A DNA stretch of 64,000 nucleotides from an uncultured Marivita sp. (lineage in GTDB: Bacteria > Pseudomonadota > Alphaproteobacteria > Rhodobacterales > Rhodobacteraceae), in NCBI RefSeq assembly GCF_947488135.1, contig NZ_CANKYW010000005.1, forward strand, positions 124,001-188,000. The letters are read 5' to 3'. Below the pieces are notes generated by a model that saw only the letters and a program-made list of their open reading frames with translations, was not told the origin of the DNA and did no database searches. This document shows, piece after piece, positions 42,659 through 51,743 of the stretch; within the stretch, counting starts at the first letter, position 1; every line of letters begins with the position of its first letter. The translations under genes and the position numbers were made by a program.

Positions 42659-43869
42659 TTCAGGACGCCTGCCGCTTGCAATGTCTCGACCTCTCCGGCA
42701 CCCATTCCCAGCCAGTCCGACAGCACCTCGGTCGCGTCCCCGCCCAGGTCGGGCGGATAAGTGGCCGGCACCGGCACGCCCGGTCCCATCCGGATGGGCG
42801 AGCCCACGACCTCGATCGCCTGGCCATCCTCGTCCGCCATCGACACGACCATCTCGCGCCCCGAGCCGCGCGCGTCTTCCAGCGCCTCGGGCACGGTCTT
42901 GACCAGCGCGTTGGGCACGTCGTGCTCGGTCAGCCTCTCGGCCCAGTCGGCGGCGTCGCGCGCCATGAAGGCGGGTTCCAGCTCGGCCCAGAGCGCGGCC
43001 TTGTTGGCCAGGCGCAACCGGGCATCGGCGAACCGCGGGTCTTCCAGCAGATCGCCGCGGCCGAGCGCGGAGGCCAGGCCCGCCCACATTTTCTCGGTAT
43101 TGGCGGTGACCGCGATCTGTCGCCCGTCACCGGCGGTGAAGGCGCGGTAGGTGGGGATCGAATCGTGCTGCGCGCCCTGCGGCCCCGGTGTCGCGCCGCC
43201 GATCAGCGCATAGGCGCTTTGATAGCTCAGCATCGCAAGCTGGCAGTCTAGCATGCCCACATCCACGTGCCGGCCGGTGCCGGTGCGCGCCCGTTCCGCC
43301 AACGCGGCGTTGATCGCCACGGCGGCATAGAGCCCCGCCACCGTGTCGCCCGCCGGAATGCCCAGACGGACCGAGGGGCGGCCCGGTTCGCCGGTCAGCG
43401 ACATGACCCCCGACAGCGCCTGCACGATCATGTCATATGCGGGCCGCTTTGCCCAGGGACCGTCCAGGCCGAAGCCGGTGATCGAGGCCCAGATCAGGCC
43501 GGGATGCGCAGCGCGCAACCTGTCGATATCGAGCCCCAGCCGCGCCGGCACGCCGGGGCGGAAATTCTCGACCACCACATCCGATTCGCCCACCAGCCGG
43601 CGCACCAGCGCTTGGCCCTCATCCTGGCGCATGTCGACGCAGACCGAGCGCTTGGTGCGGTTGTTGGCGAGGAAATAGGCACTGTCCTCGCCCACGAAAT
43701 GCGGCGGGATGTGGCGTGAACTGTCGCCCGCGGGCGGCTCCACCTTCACGACCTCGGCGCCCAGATCGGCCAGAACCTGCGTGCAGAACGGACCCGACAG
43801 GAAGGTCGTCAGGTCGAGCACCCGGATCCCGTGAAGCGGCGGTGCGTCTTTCGCGGCGGTCTCGGTCAT
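42655..43869 (-). CDS. CaiB/BaiF-type (family III) CoA-transferase
   Basis: GIRVLDLTTFLSGPFCTQVLADLGAEVVKVEPPAGD..., 'YFLANNRTKRSVCVD'. Confidence 0.93.
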   Translation of the reverse strand: MTETAAKDAPPLHGIRVLDLTTFLSGPFCTQVLADLGAEVVKVEPPAGDSSRHIPPHFVGEDSAYFLANNRTKRSVCVDMRQDEGQALVRRLVGESDVVVENFRPGVPARLGLDIDRLRAAHPGLIWASITGFGLDGPWAKRPAYDMIVQALSGVMSLTGEPGRPSVRLGIPAGDTVAGLYAAVAINAALAERARTGTGRHVDVGMLDCQLAMLSYQSAYALIGGATPGPQGAQHDSIPTYRAFTAGDGRQIAVTANTEKMWAGLASALGRGDLLEDPRFADARLRLANKAALWAELEPAFMARDAADWAERLTEHDVPNALVKTVPEALEDARGSGREMVVSMADEDGQAIEVVGSPIRMGPGVPVPATYPPDLGGDATEVLSDWLGMGAGEVETLQAAGVLK

Positions 43870-44651
43870 GGTGCATGTCCCCCCAGCTGTGAGGTCAGAT
43901 CGGCCGCCGTGGCGGCGACCTCCGTTCCCAGGGCGCGCACGGGAATCTCGGGCGCGCGGGTTCTGGGCATCGTCATGCAGATGGTCCCGATCACCCGGCC
44001 CGGGCCGAAGACCGGCGCGGCGATACCCAGCGCGTCGGGCAGCTTTTCGCCATGACTGATGCAATATCCATCGGCCCGGATACGGGCCAGCTCTTCCGCC
44101 AGGGCGGCGGTATCGGGCAGCTCGGCTCCGGTCGCGGGCGACGCGCCCTCGGCGGCAAGGATGCGCGCGATGTCGGCCTCGGGCAGGTAAGCCAGCGCCG
44201 CCTTGCCGCTGGCGCCCCAGACCAGGCTCAGCGGAGTCTGCATGTCGATCCGGTAGAGCAGTTTCTTCTGCCCGTCGGCGCGTTCCATGAAGGCGATCCG
44301 GCCTTCAGGCATCAGGACCATGCCGTAAAGCACGGTTTCGTCGTAACGCTCGGCCAGGTCGGCGATCACACCGCGTGCCACCTGCGCGGGGGTCGTGCGC
44401 GCCGCCAGTCGATGCGCGACACGGTAGAATTCCGGCCCGATCCCGTAAGCCTGTCCGCGCGATTCGTATTGCGCGAACCCGCCCTCGACCAGAAGGTTCA
44501 ACAGCCGATGCGTGGTCGAGGGCGCAAGCCCAAGCTCGTCGGCCACGTGCCGGACCGATACCGGCCCGTCGGCATCCGCGAGACAGGCGATCAGGGTCAT
44601 CACCCGGTGCGCGGTGCCGGTTCCGGTCTTGCTGGTCGCCGGGTCGCTCAC
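43866..44651 (-). CDS. IclR-family transcriptional regulator (GTG start)
   Basis: N-terminal wHTH 'VMTLIACLADADGPVSVRHVADELGLAPSTTHRLLNLLVEGGFAQ' plus effector domain 'LSLVWGASGKAALAYLPE'. Confidence 0.92.
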   Translation of the reverse strand: MSDPATSKTGTGTAHRVMTLIACLADADGPVSVRHVADELGLAPSTTHRLLNLLVEGGFAQYESRGQAYGIGPEFYRVAHRLAARTTPAQVARGVIADLAERYDETVLYGMVLMPEGRIAFMERADGQKKLLYRIDMQTPLSLVWGASGKAALAYLPEADIARILAAEGASPATGAELPDTAALAEELARIRADGYCISHGEKLPDALGIAAPVFGPGRVIGTICMTMPRTRAPEIPVRALGTEVAATAADLTSQLGGHAP

Positions 44652-45796
44652 GCCGCGGCCTCGAGGATATGGATAGTGCAGGCGCCGTGATCCATGCCCG
44701 AGATGCCGCCACCGGTCACATGCGTCAGCGCCCGCCTTGCACCGTCGATCTGGCGCGCGCCGGCCTGGCCGGTCAGGTGCCAGAATGCCTCGACCGCCTG
44801 GGCCATGCCCGAGGCGCCCACCGGGTGCCCCTTGGCCAAAAGCCCGCCCGAGGGGTTCACGACCAGCCGCCCGCCATAGCTGGTAGCGCCGTCGCACAGC
44901 AGCTTCACGCTGTCGCCCCGGGGGCAAAGCCCCAGCGCCTCGTAATAGATCAGCTCGGCGATGGAAAAGGCATCGTGCAGCTCGACCATGTCGAGCGCGT
45001 CCGCGCCCATGCCGGCCTGCTCATAAGCCTCGGCGGCGGAATGAAAGGTGATCTCGGGTGTCAGCATGTCGCGAAACCCGGTGGTGGCCTTTCCCGAATG
45101 CAGAACCGAGGCGCGAATGGCGGCGCCCGGCAGGCCCAGCTCGCGGCGCTTGCGCTCCGAGACGACCACCGCCGCGGCGGCGCCGTCGCCCGTGGGGCAG
45201 CATTGCAGCAGCGTCAGCGGCTCGGCGATGGGGCGCGAGGCCATGACCTCCTCGACGGTGGTTTCCTTGCGGAACTGCGCGAAGGGATTGGCGGCGCCGT
45301 GGCGCCGGGCTTTGACCGATACCCCGGCCAGAAGCTCGGGCGTTTCGCCGCGTTCGTGCAGGTAGCGTCGCGCGCGCATGGCATAAAGCGCCGGCATGAC
45401 CATGCCGCGCGCGACCTCGGGGTCTTCCTCGACCAGCGGCAGTGTGCCGCCGCCGAACTGGGTCAGCTTGTCCACCCCGATGGCCAGCACGATGTCTGCG
45501 CGGCCCTCCGCGATATCGCGCGTCGCCAGGTGCAGCGCCGTGGCCCCGCCCGAACAGGCGTTGTCGGTGTTGACGACCGGCACGCCGCCGATGCCGATCT
45601 CCTTCACGATGCGTTGCCCGGTCAGCATGCCGCCGAAGGCATGGCCGCAGGTGACCGTCTGGATATCGCCCGGTTTCAGCCCGCAGGCGCGCAGCGCGGC
45701 GCGCACCGCCGGCACCGCCAGCCCGACATAGGAAGAGGTCTTGTGCTTGCCCATCGGAATCATGCCCGCGCCGATGATTGTGCCCAGATCGCTCAT
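44648..45796 (-). CDS. Thiolase-superfamily protein (SCP-x/lipid-transfer type)
   Basis: 'NTDNACSGGATALHLA', 'ELHDAFSIAELIYYEALG', 'NPSGGLLAKGHPVGASG'. Confidence 0.9.
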   Translation of the reverse strand: MSDLGTIIGAGMIPMGKHKTSSYVGLAVPAVRAALRACGLKPGDIQTVTCGHAFGGMLTGQRIVKEIGIGGVPVVNTDNACSGGATALHLATRDIAEGRADIVLAIGVDKLTQFGGGTLPLVEEDPEVARGMVMPALYAMRARRYLHERGETPELLAGVSVKARRHGAANPFAQFRKETTVEEVMASRPIAEPLTLLQCCPTGDGAAAAVVVSERKRRELGLPGAAIRASVLHSGKATTGFRDMLTPEITFHSAAEAYEQAGMGADALDMVELHDAFSIAELIYYEALGLCPRGDSVKLLCDGATSYGGRLVVNPSGGLLAKGHPVGASGMAQAVEAFWHLTGQAGARQIDGARRALTHVTGGGISGMDHGACTIHILEAAA

Positions 45797-46212
45797 GCCG
45801 GTTCGACCCACCACTCGGACCCTTCGGCGCGCAGCACCACCGGCAGGTCACAGGCCAGCGCGTCGGCGGGTGCACGGACATGCGCAAAGGCGCGCAATCC
45901 CGAGGGGAAATCGACATATCCCAGCGTGTAGGGCGTGGGTCGCGTGGCCGAGACGTGAATGGTCGAGAAGGAATACAGCACCGCCTCGGGGCCGAAAAGC
46001 GCGGGCTCCATGTCATAAGCGCCCGTCTCGGGACAGATGGGACGGGCCGGGAACGCCTCGACGCCCGAAGAGGCCGAGCGCGCGCCCCGCAGCATCACGG
46101 CGCCGTCCCGAACCACGAAATCGCCCTCGGGATCGGGCGCCAGATCGTCCATCGGCAGCACGGCGTCGTTCACCGCGTCGCCGGCCGGGGCTTGGGTCGG
46201 ATCGTCCGTCAT
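45793..46212 (-). CDS. OB-fold/DUF35-type partner protein
   Basis: 'FPARPICPETGAYDMEPALFGPEAVLYSFSTIHVSATRPTPYTLGYVDFPSGLRAFAHV' DUF35-like; adjacent to thiolase. Confidence 0.82.
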   Translation of the reverse strand: MTDDPTQAPAGDAVNDAVLPMDDLAPDPEGDFVVRDGAVMLRGARSASSGVEAFPARPICPETGAYDMEPALFGPEAVLYSFSTIHVSATRPTPYTLGYVDFPSGLRAFAHVRAPADALACDLPVVLRAEGSEWWVEPA

Positions 46213-46242
46213 GGGCCTTCCTCGATCTTTGGCATCCTTGAT

Positions 46243-46282
46243 TGTTCCGTTAATCGGAACGCCATTCCATTTTGGTTGACAG
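46243..46282 (+). promoter_or_regulatory. Putative IclR-type operator overlapping a TTGACA promoter
   Basis: TGTTCCGTTAATCGGAACGCCATTCCATTTTGGTTGACAG; contains GTTCCG-N5-CGGAAC; collinear with 63734-63773. Confidence 0.65.
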
Positions 46283-46390
46283 CTTTTCCGGAGTCAAGCT
46301 AGCGTTTGGCATTCGACCCAGAGAACGGGTCACCGGCCCGGCCGCAATCGCGCGATGCCGGGCCGGATCAAAATGGATGGGAGGACCGAA

Positions 46391-47446
46391 ATGGCCGGAT
46401 ACGGAATCAGCAGAACACTTGCGGCATTGGGCGCCGCGGTGACGATCGCCTGCGCGGCGAACGCACAGGACGCGGAGGAGGTCGAACTGAACCTCGCGGC
46501 GTTCTACCCCTCGACCCTGACGCAGCTGGGCGAGGGCGCCAAGCTCTTCGCCGACAGGGTCAACCTGATCGGGCAGGGCTCGGTGCAGGTCAATTTCTTC
46601 GAGCCGGGCGCTCTGGTGCCCTCGCTGGAGATCTTCGACGCGGTGGCATCGGGCTCGGTGGACATGGGCCATGCCTCTTCGGGGCTCTGGGCGTCCAAGA
46701 ACTCAGCCCTGGTGCTGTGGAACGCGTTTCCCTTCGGCCCCGCGGCGGGCGAATACCTCGCTTGGCTGCGCTATGGCGGCGGCGAGGAGCTGCGCAACGA
46801 ACTCTATCACCCGCTGGGCGTGCACGGCATCACCTGCGGTATCATCGCGCCCGAGGCGTCTGGCTGGTTCCGCGAGGAAATCACCGATCTTTCCCAGCTG
46901 GAAGGCATCAAGATGCGCTTTTTTGGACTGGGTGGAAAGGTGATGGAAAAACTGGGCGTCGAGGTGCAGCTTCTGGCCGGCGGCGACATCTATCCCGCGC
47001 TAGAACGCGGCACGATCGACGCTACCGAGTTCTCGATGCCTGCCATCGACCAAGGCGCGGGCCTCTACCAGATCGCCAAGCACTATTACTTTCCCGGATG
47101 GCACCAGCAAGCGACGCCGCATGACCTGATCGTCAATCTCGACGTGTGGAACGGACTGAGCGAGCAGCAGCAGGGGATCCTGGAGACCACCTGTGACGCG
47201 GTGACCGCCATTGAGTTCGCGCAGGGCGAGGCGATCCAGTTCGACGCGCTCCAAGAGATGCAGGAAGAAGGCGTCGAGTTGCACCAGTGGACCGACGCGC
47301 AACTGACCACCTTCGAAGAGAAGTGGCAGGAAGTGCTGGAAGAGGAAATCGCGGCGAACCCCGATTTCGAGCGGGCCTGGGAGAGCATCTCGGAGTTTCG
47401 CGAAAACTACGAGATCTGGTCCGAATACGGCTATCTCGACCGCTGA
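46391..47446 (+). CDS. TRAP transporter substrate-binding protein, DctP family
   Basis: Signal peptide then 'LAAFYPSTLTQLGEGAKLFADRVNLIGQGSVQVNFFEPGALVPSLEIFDAVASGSVDMGHASSG'. Confidence 0.92.
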   Translation: MAGYGISRTLAALGAAVTIACAANAQDAEEVELNLAAFYPSTLTQLGEGAKLFADRVNLIGQGSVQVNFFEPGALVPSLEIFDAVASGSVDMGHASSGLWASKNSALVLWNAFPFGPAAGEYLAWLRYGGGEELRNELYHPLGVHGITCGIIAPEASGWFREEITDLSQLEGIKMRFFGLGGKVMEKLGVEVQLLAGGDIYPALERGTIDATEFSMPAIDQGAGLYQIAKHYYFPGWHQQATPHDLIVNLDVWNGLSEQQQGILETTCDAVTAIEFAQGEAIQFDALQEMQEEGVELHQWTDAQLTTFEEKWQEVLEEEIAANPDFERAWESISEFRENYEIWSEYGYLDR

Positions 47447-47509
47447 CGACACGCCTGCCGCGCCTCGGTTCCGGGGCGCGGAACCCCAACTGACAAACGG
47501 CAGGCCCCC

Positions 47510-48067
47510 ATGACACTCGCCTTGCGCCTGAGCCGGCTGATCGACCGGCTTCTCGCCTTCTTCGCCGCCCTGGGCGGCTGGTGCATCGTCGCGCTGACGC
47601 TGGTGGTCTGCTACGATGTGGTGACCCGCTATTTCGGCGTGCCGAAAATCTTCGGCCTCACCTCCACCATCCTCCAGGAAGGCGAGTACTGGCTGCACAG
47701 CTATGCCATCGTGCTGGCCGTGGGCGCGGCCTATATCCGCCAGCAGCACGTGCGCATCGACCTGATCCGCGAAGGCCGGACGGACAAGACGAAATACTGG
47801 ATCGAGGCGATCGGCTGCGCGGTCATGCTGATCCCCTACGCGATCCTGGGGGCCTGGCTGTCCTACCCTTACGCCTACCGCGCCTTTTCCATCGGCGAGG
47901 GGTCGCGGTCGGGCAACGGCATCGACCAGGTCTGGGTGCTGAAATCGGGCCTCGTAATCCTGTTCGTCCTGATCGGGCTGGCCGGGCTGTCGGTCTTCAT
48001 CAAGGCGGTTGCCGGCATCGCCGGCCGCCTGCCGCAGTCGCAGCGCCACGAGGTCATCGATGGCTGA
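47510..48067 (+). CDS. TRAP transporter small permease, DctQ family
   Basis: Four TM helices; position between P and M subunits. Confidence 0.88.
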   Translation: MTLALRLSRLIDRLLAFFAALGGWCIVALTLVVCYDVVTRYFGVPKIFGLTSTILQEGEYWLHSYAIVLAVGAAYIRQQHVRIDLIREGRTDKTKYWIEAIGCAVMLIPYAILGAWLSYPYAYRAFSIGEGSRSGNGIDQVWVLKSGLVILFVLIGLAGLSVFIKAVAGIAGRLPQSQRHEVIDG

Positions 48068-49514
48068 TCTTCTGCCCGTCTTCATGTTCGGCGCGCTCGC
48101 CCTGCTGCTGTTCACCGGCTATCCGGTCGCCTGGGTGCTGGGCGGCGTGGGCCTGGTCTTTGGCCTGATCGGCATCGCCGCGGGCGAATTCATGTTCATC
48201 CAGTTCTCGACGCTGCCCAGCCGCATCTATGGCGGCATCATGGAAAGCCTGATCCTGACCGCCGTGCCGACCTTCGTGTTCATGGGCATGATGCTGGAGA
48301 AATCCGGCGTCGCGCGGGACCTGCTGAATTGCCTCACCGTGCTGCTGCGGCGGGTGCCGGGCGGGCTGGCGCTGTCGGTGACGGTGATGGGCACGGTCCT
48401 GGCCGCGACCACGGGCATCATCGGCGCCTCGGTGGTGATGATGACGCTGCTGGCGCTTCCGGTGATGATGGAGCGCAACTATTCCCCCGAGCTTGCCACC
48501 GGCACCATCGCCTCGTCGGGCTGCCTTGGGATCCTGATCCCGCCCTCCATCATGCTGGTCATCATGGCCGACCTGCTGTCGCGCTCGGTGGGCACGCTGT
48601 TCATGGCCGCGGTCATGCCGGGGCTGCTGCTGGCGGGGCTCTATGCGGTCTACATCATCGTGCGCTGCACGCTGAACCCGTCGCTGGCACCGCCGCTGCC
48701 CGATCATATCGGCCCGCGCGGCGCGCTGCCGGTCGCCAAGATGGTGCTGCGCAGCTTCATCCCGCCGGTGATCCTGATCGTGCTGGTGCTGGGCTCGATC
48801 ATCTTCGGGTTCGCAACGCCCACCGAGGCGGCGGGCGTCGGCGCGCTCGGGGCGACGCTGCTGGCCTTCCTCAACCTCGTGGTGCTGCCCGGTTTCGGCG
48901 CCCACGGGGTCGAGATCGCCACCGAGGCGGGACCGGCCGCCACCGCCGCCCCGGCATCCACGGGCCAGCGGTTGCGCGCATTCCGCAAGACGTTCGGCGA
49001 GGTGATGGACAAAACCGTCATGACCAACGCCATGATCTTCGGCATCTTCGTGGGCGCGACGCTGTTTTCCTATATCTTTCGCGCCCTGGGCGGCGACGAG
49101 CTCATCATCGGTTTCGTCGATGCGTTGGGTCTCGGCAGCTGGGGGTTGCTGATCCTGATCCTCGGGCTGGTCTTCGTGCTGGGGTTCTTCTTCGACTGGA
49201 TCGAGATCACGCTGATCGTGCTGCCGGTCTTCGCGCCGATCATCGGGCAGATGGACTTCGGCGATCACCTGCCGGCGCGCGACATCACCTACTGGCTGGC
49301 GATCCTGATCGCGATGAACCTGCAAACCTCGTTTCTGACGCCACCCTTCGGCTTCGCGCTGTTCTTTCTCAAGGCGGTGGCGCCGCCGGGGGTGAAGCTC
49401 CAACAGATCTATCGCGGGATCATCCCATTCGTGGCGCTTCAGCTCATCGCCCTGGCGCTGGTCGTGGCCTTCCCGCAGATCGCGCTCTGGCTGCCGCGGG
49501 GGATTCTGGATTGA
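48060..49514 (+). CDS. TRAP transporter large permease, DctM family
   Basis: 'LIPPSIMLVIMADLLSRSVGTLFMAAVMPGLLLAGLY', 'LQTSFLTPPFGFALFFLKAVAP'. Confidence 0.93.
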   Translation: MADLLPVFMFGALALLLFTGYPVAWVLGGVGLVFGLIGIAAGEFMFIQFSTLPSRIYGGIMESLILTAVPTFVFMGMMLEKSGVARDLLNCLTVLLRRVPGGLALSVTVMGTVLAATTGIIGASVVMMTLLALPVMMERNYSPELATGTIASSGCLGILIPPSIMLVIMADLLSRSVGTLFMAAVMPGLLLAGLYAVYIIVRCTLNPSLAPPLPDHIGPRGALPVAKMVLRSFIPPVILIVLVLGSIIFGFATPTEAAGVGALGATLLAFLNLVVLPGFGAHGVEIATEAGPAATAAPASTGQRLRAFRKTFGEVMDKTVMTNAMIFGIFVGATLFSYIFRALGGDELIIGFVDALGLGSWGLLILILGLVFVLGFFFDWIEITLIVLPVFAPIIGQMDFGDHLPARDITYWLAILIAMNLQTSFLTPPFGFALFFLKAVAPPGVKLQQIYRGIIPFVALQLIALALVVAFPQIALWLPRGILD

Positions 49515-49522
49515 GGGTGACG

Positions 49523-50284
49523 ATGCAGGACGGGGCCGGGATCGCCTGCCGCCGCGCGGGCCGGGGTGCGCCGGTACTGATGCTGCATTCACTGTTCTTC
49601 GACGGCACGATGTTCGACGCGGTGATGCCGCAGGGCTACGACATCATCCGCCCCGATCACCGCGGGCAGGGGCAAAGCAGCCTGGGCGATGCGCGGCCGA
49701 CTGCGGAGCGGCTGGCCGCCGACATGGATACGTTGCTGGACGCGCTGAAGATCCGGTGTCCCGTGCATGTCGTGGGATCCTCCATGGGCGCCTACGTGGC
49801 GCTGGAGATGCTGGCCGCCAACCCCGGGCGGGTGGCCTCGCTGACGCTGTCCTGCTGCACATGCCGGGCGGAGCCGGAGCCCGGGCGTTTCGCCAAGCTT
49901 GCCGACCGGATCGCCGCGGCGCAGGGCAGGGGCTTGGGCGCCGAGATTGCTGCGCTGATGTTCGCGGAGGGCTTCCGCGGGTCCGCGCGCTCCCGCTGGC
50001 AAGCGCATTTCGACGCGCTGCCGCCCGCCACGCCGCAGGTCGTGCGCGCCATTTTCGCCCATCGCGGCTGGGTCGAACTGATCCGCGGCTGGGGCGGACC
50101 GATCCTGGCGATCTCGGGCGCGCGGGACCGGGCGAAATCGCCCGCCGACCTGGCCTGGATCGCCGATGAGCGGCTGGGCCGGCACATCGTCATTCCCGAG
50201 GCCGGCCATAGCCCGGCCGTCGAGACCACGGCGGCCTTTGCCGCCACGCTACATCCATTCCTCGCTGAAAAGGCCAACGCATGA
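49523..50284 (+). CDS. Alpha/beta hydrolase
   Basis: In-frame within ORF 48329-50284: MQDGAGIACRRAGRGAPVLMLHSLFFDG...VVGSSMGAYVALEMLAANP...EAGHSPAVE; alternative TTG start at 49511. Confidence 0.82.
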   Translation: MQDGAGIACRRAGRGAPVLMLHSLFFDGTMFDAVMPQGYDIIRPDHRGQGQSSLGDARPTAERLAADMDTLLDALKIRCPVHVVGSSMGAYVALEMLAANPGRVASLTLSCCTCRAEPEPGRFAKLADRIAAAQGRGLGAEIAALMFAEGFRGSARSRWQAHFDALPPATPQVVRAIFAHRGWVELIRGWGGPILAISGARDRAKSPADLAWIADERLGRHIVIPEAGHSPAVETTAAFAATLHPFLAEKANA

Positions 50285-51027
50285 ACCGTTTCGCAAACAA
50301 GACCGTCATCGTCACCGGCGCGGGCCAGGGGATCGGCCGCGCCTATGCCCACGCCTTCGCGGGTGAAGGCGCACGCGTTGTGGTGGCCGATCTGGACCGC
50401 ACGCGGGCCGAGGCGGTCGCGGACGAGATCGCGGGCGCGATGGGCGTCGAGGTCGACGTGGCGTCCCGCGCCTCGGCCGGGGCCATGGTCGAGGCCGTGC
50501 TGGCCGAGACGGGCGCCATCGACGTGCTGGTCAACAACGCGGCGATCTTTTCCACGCTCAAGATGAAACCATTCGAGGAGATCGATGCGGCGGAATTCGA
50601 CCGGGTAATGGCCGTCAACGCGCGCGGGGTCTTCAACTGCTGCCAGGCCGTGGTGCCGGCGATGAAACGGCAGGGCGCGGGCAAGATCGTCAATATCTCG
50701 TCGTCGGTCGTGCTGACCGGGCGCCCGTTCTATGCGCATTACGTGGCCTCGAAAGGGGCGGTCGTGGCGCTGACCCGGGCGCTGGCCTCCGAACTGGGTG
50801 CGGCGGGCATCAACGTCAACGCGATCAGCCCGCATGGCATTGTCACCGAGGTCTCGCGGGAGACGATCCGCGAAGACCAGTGGGATGCGATCATCGCCGA
50901 ACAGGCGCTGAAGCGGAAAGGGTCGGTCGACGACATGATCGGCACGACACTCTTCCTGGCCTCGTCCGACAGCGACTACATGACCGGCCAGACCCTGAAT
51001 CTCGACGCCGGGCTGAGGTTCGTCTGA
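50281..51027 (+). CDS. SDR-family oxidoreductase
   Basis: VIVTGAGQGIGRAYAHAFA, NNAAIFS, YVASKGAVVAL. Confidence 0.92.
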   Translation: MNRFANKTVIVTGAGQGIGRAYAHAFAGEGARVVVADLDRTRAEAVADEIAGAMGVEVDVASRASAGAMVEAVLAETGAIDVLVNNAAIFSTLKMKPFEEIDAAEFDRVMAVNARGVFNCCQAVVPAMKRQGAGKIVNISSSVVLTGRPFYAHYVASKGAVVALTRALASELGAAGINVNAISPHGIVTEVSRETIREDQWDAIIAEQALKRKGSVDDMIGTTLFLASSDSDYMTGQTLNLDAGLRFV

Positions 51028-51743
51028 TGGGCCGGGCGCTCGTTACTGGGGGCGCGCGCGGACTGGGCGCCGCCATCGTCGACGCGCTGCGGGCGGCGGG
51101 CCACGCGGTGACGCCGCTCGATCGCGATGCGGACGCGTTGGCGGCGGTCGGCGGCGGCATCGCCTGCGACGTGACGGACCGCGCACAGGTGGCGGAGATC
51201 GTCGAGCAGGTCCGGCCGGGCATCCTCGTCAACAATGCGGGTGTCAGCGTCGTGCGCCCCATGCTCGATCTTACGCTCGAAGACTGGGAAAGCGTCCTGC
51301 GGGTCAACCTGACCGGCGCCTTCCTGATGTCCCAAGCCGCCGCGAGCCACATGGCCGGACAGGGTGGCGGCCGTATCGTCAACATCACCTCCATCTCCGG
51401 CCAGCGAGGCGGCACGGGACGCGCGGCCTATGCGGCCTCGAAGGGCGGCCTGGAGATTCTCACGAAAGTCATGGCGGTGGAGCTGGCCCCGATGGGCATC
51501 ACCGTGAACGCCGTCGCGCCCGGCCCGGTCGAGACGGACCTCGTCGCCGCCACCCATACGGACGCGACCCGCTCGGCCTATCTGGCGGCGGTTCCGATGC
51601 GCCGCTACGGAGCCCCGGCCGAGATAGCCGCGGCCGTCGCATTCCTCGCCTCCGACGCGGCGAGCTACGTCACCGGTCACGTTCTGAATGCCGATGGCGG
51701 CTTCGGCGCGGCCGGTGTGATCTACGACGCGGGGGCGAAATGA
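51027..51743 (+). CDS. SDR-family oxidoreductase
   Basis: ALVTGGARGLGAAIV, NNAGVSVV, YAASKGGLEIL. Confidence 0.92.
   Translation: MGRALVTGGARGLGAAIVDALRAAGHAVTPLDRDADALAAVGGGIACDVTDRAQVAEIVEQVRPGILVNNAGVSVVRPMLDLTLEDWESVLRVNLTGAFLMSQAAASHMAGQGGGRIVNITSISGQRGGTGRAAYAASKGGLEILTKVMAVELAPMGITVNAVAPGPVETDLVAATHTDATRSAYLAAVPMRRYGAPAEIAAAVAFLASDAASYVTGHVLNADGGFGAAGVIYDAGAK

Noticed and set aside
48054-49592. 512-aa minus-strand ORF opposite TRAP DctM
   Set aside because: Extremely His/Arg/Gln-rich, antisense artefact.
48329-50284. 651-aa reading of ORF starting inside DctM
   Set aside because: Only the C-terminal ~254 aa is a real alpha/beta hydrolase; the upstream part is an alternate frame of DctM.
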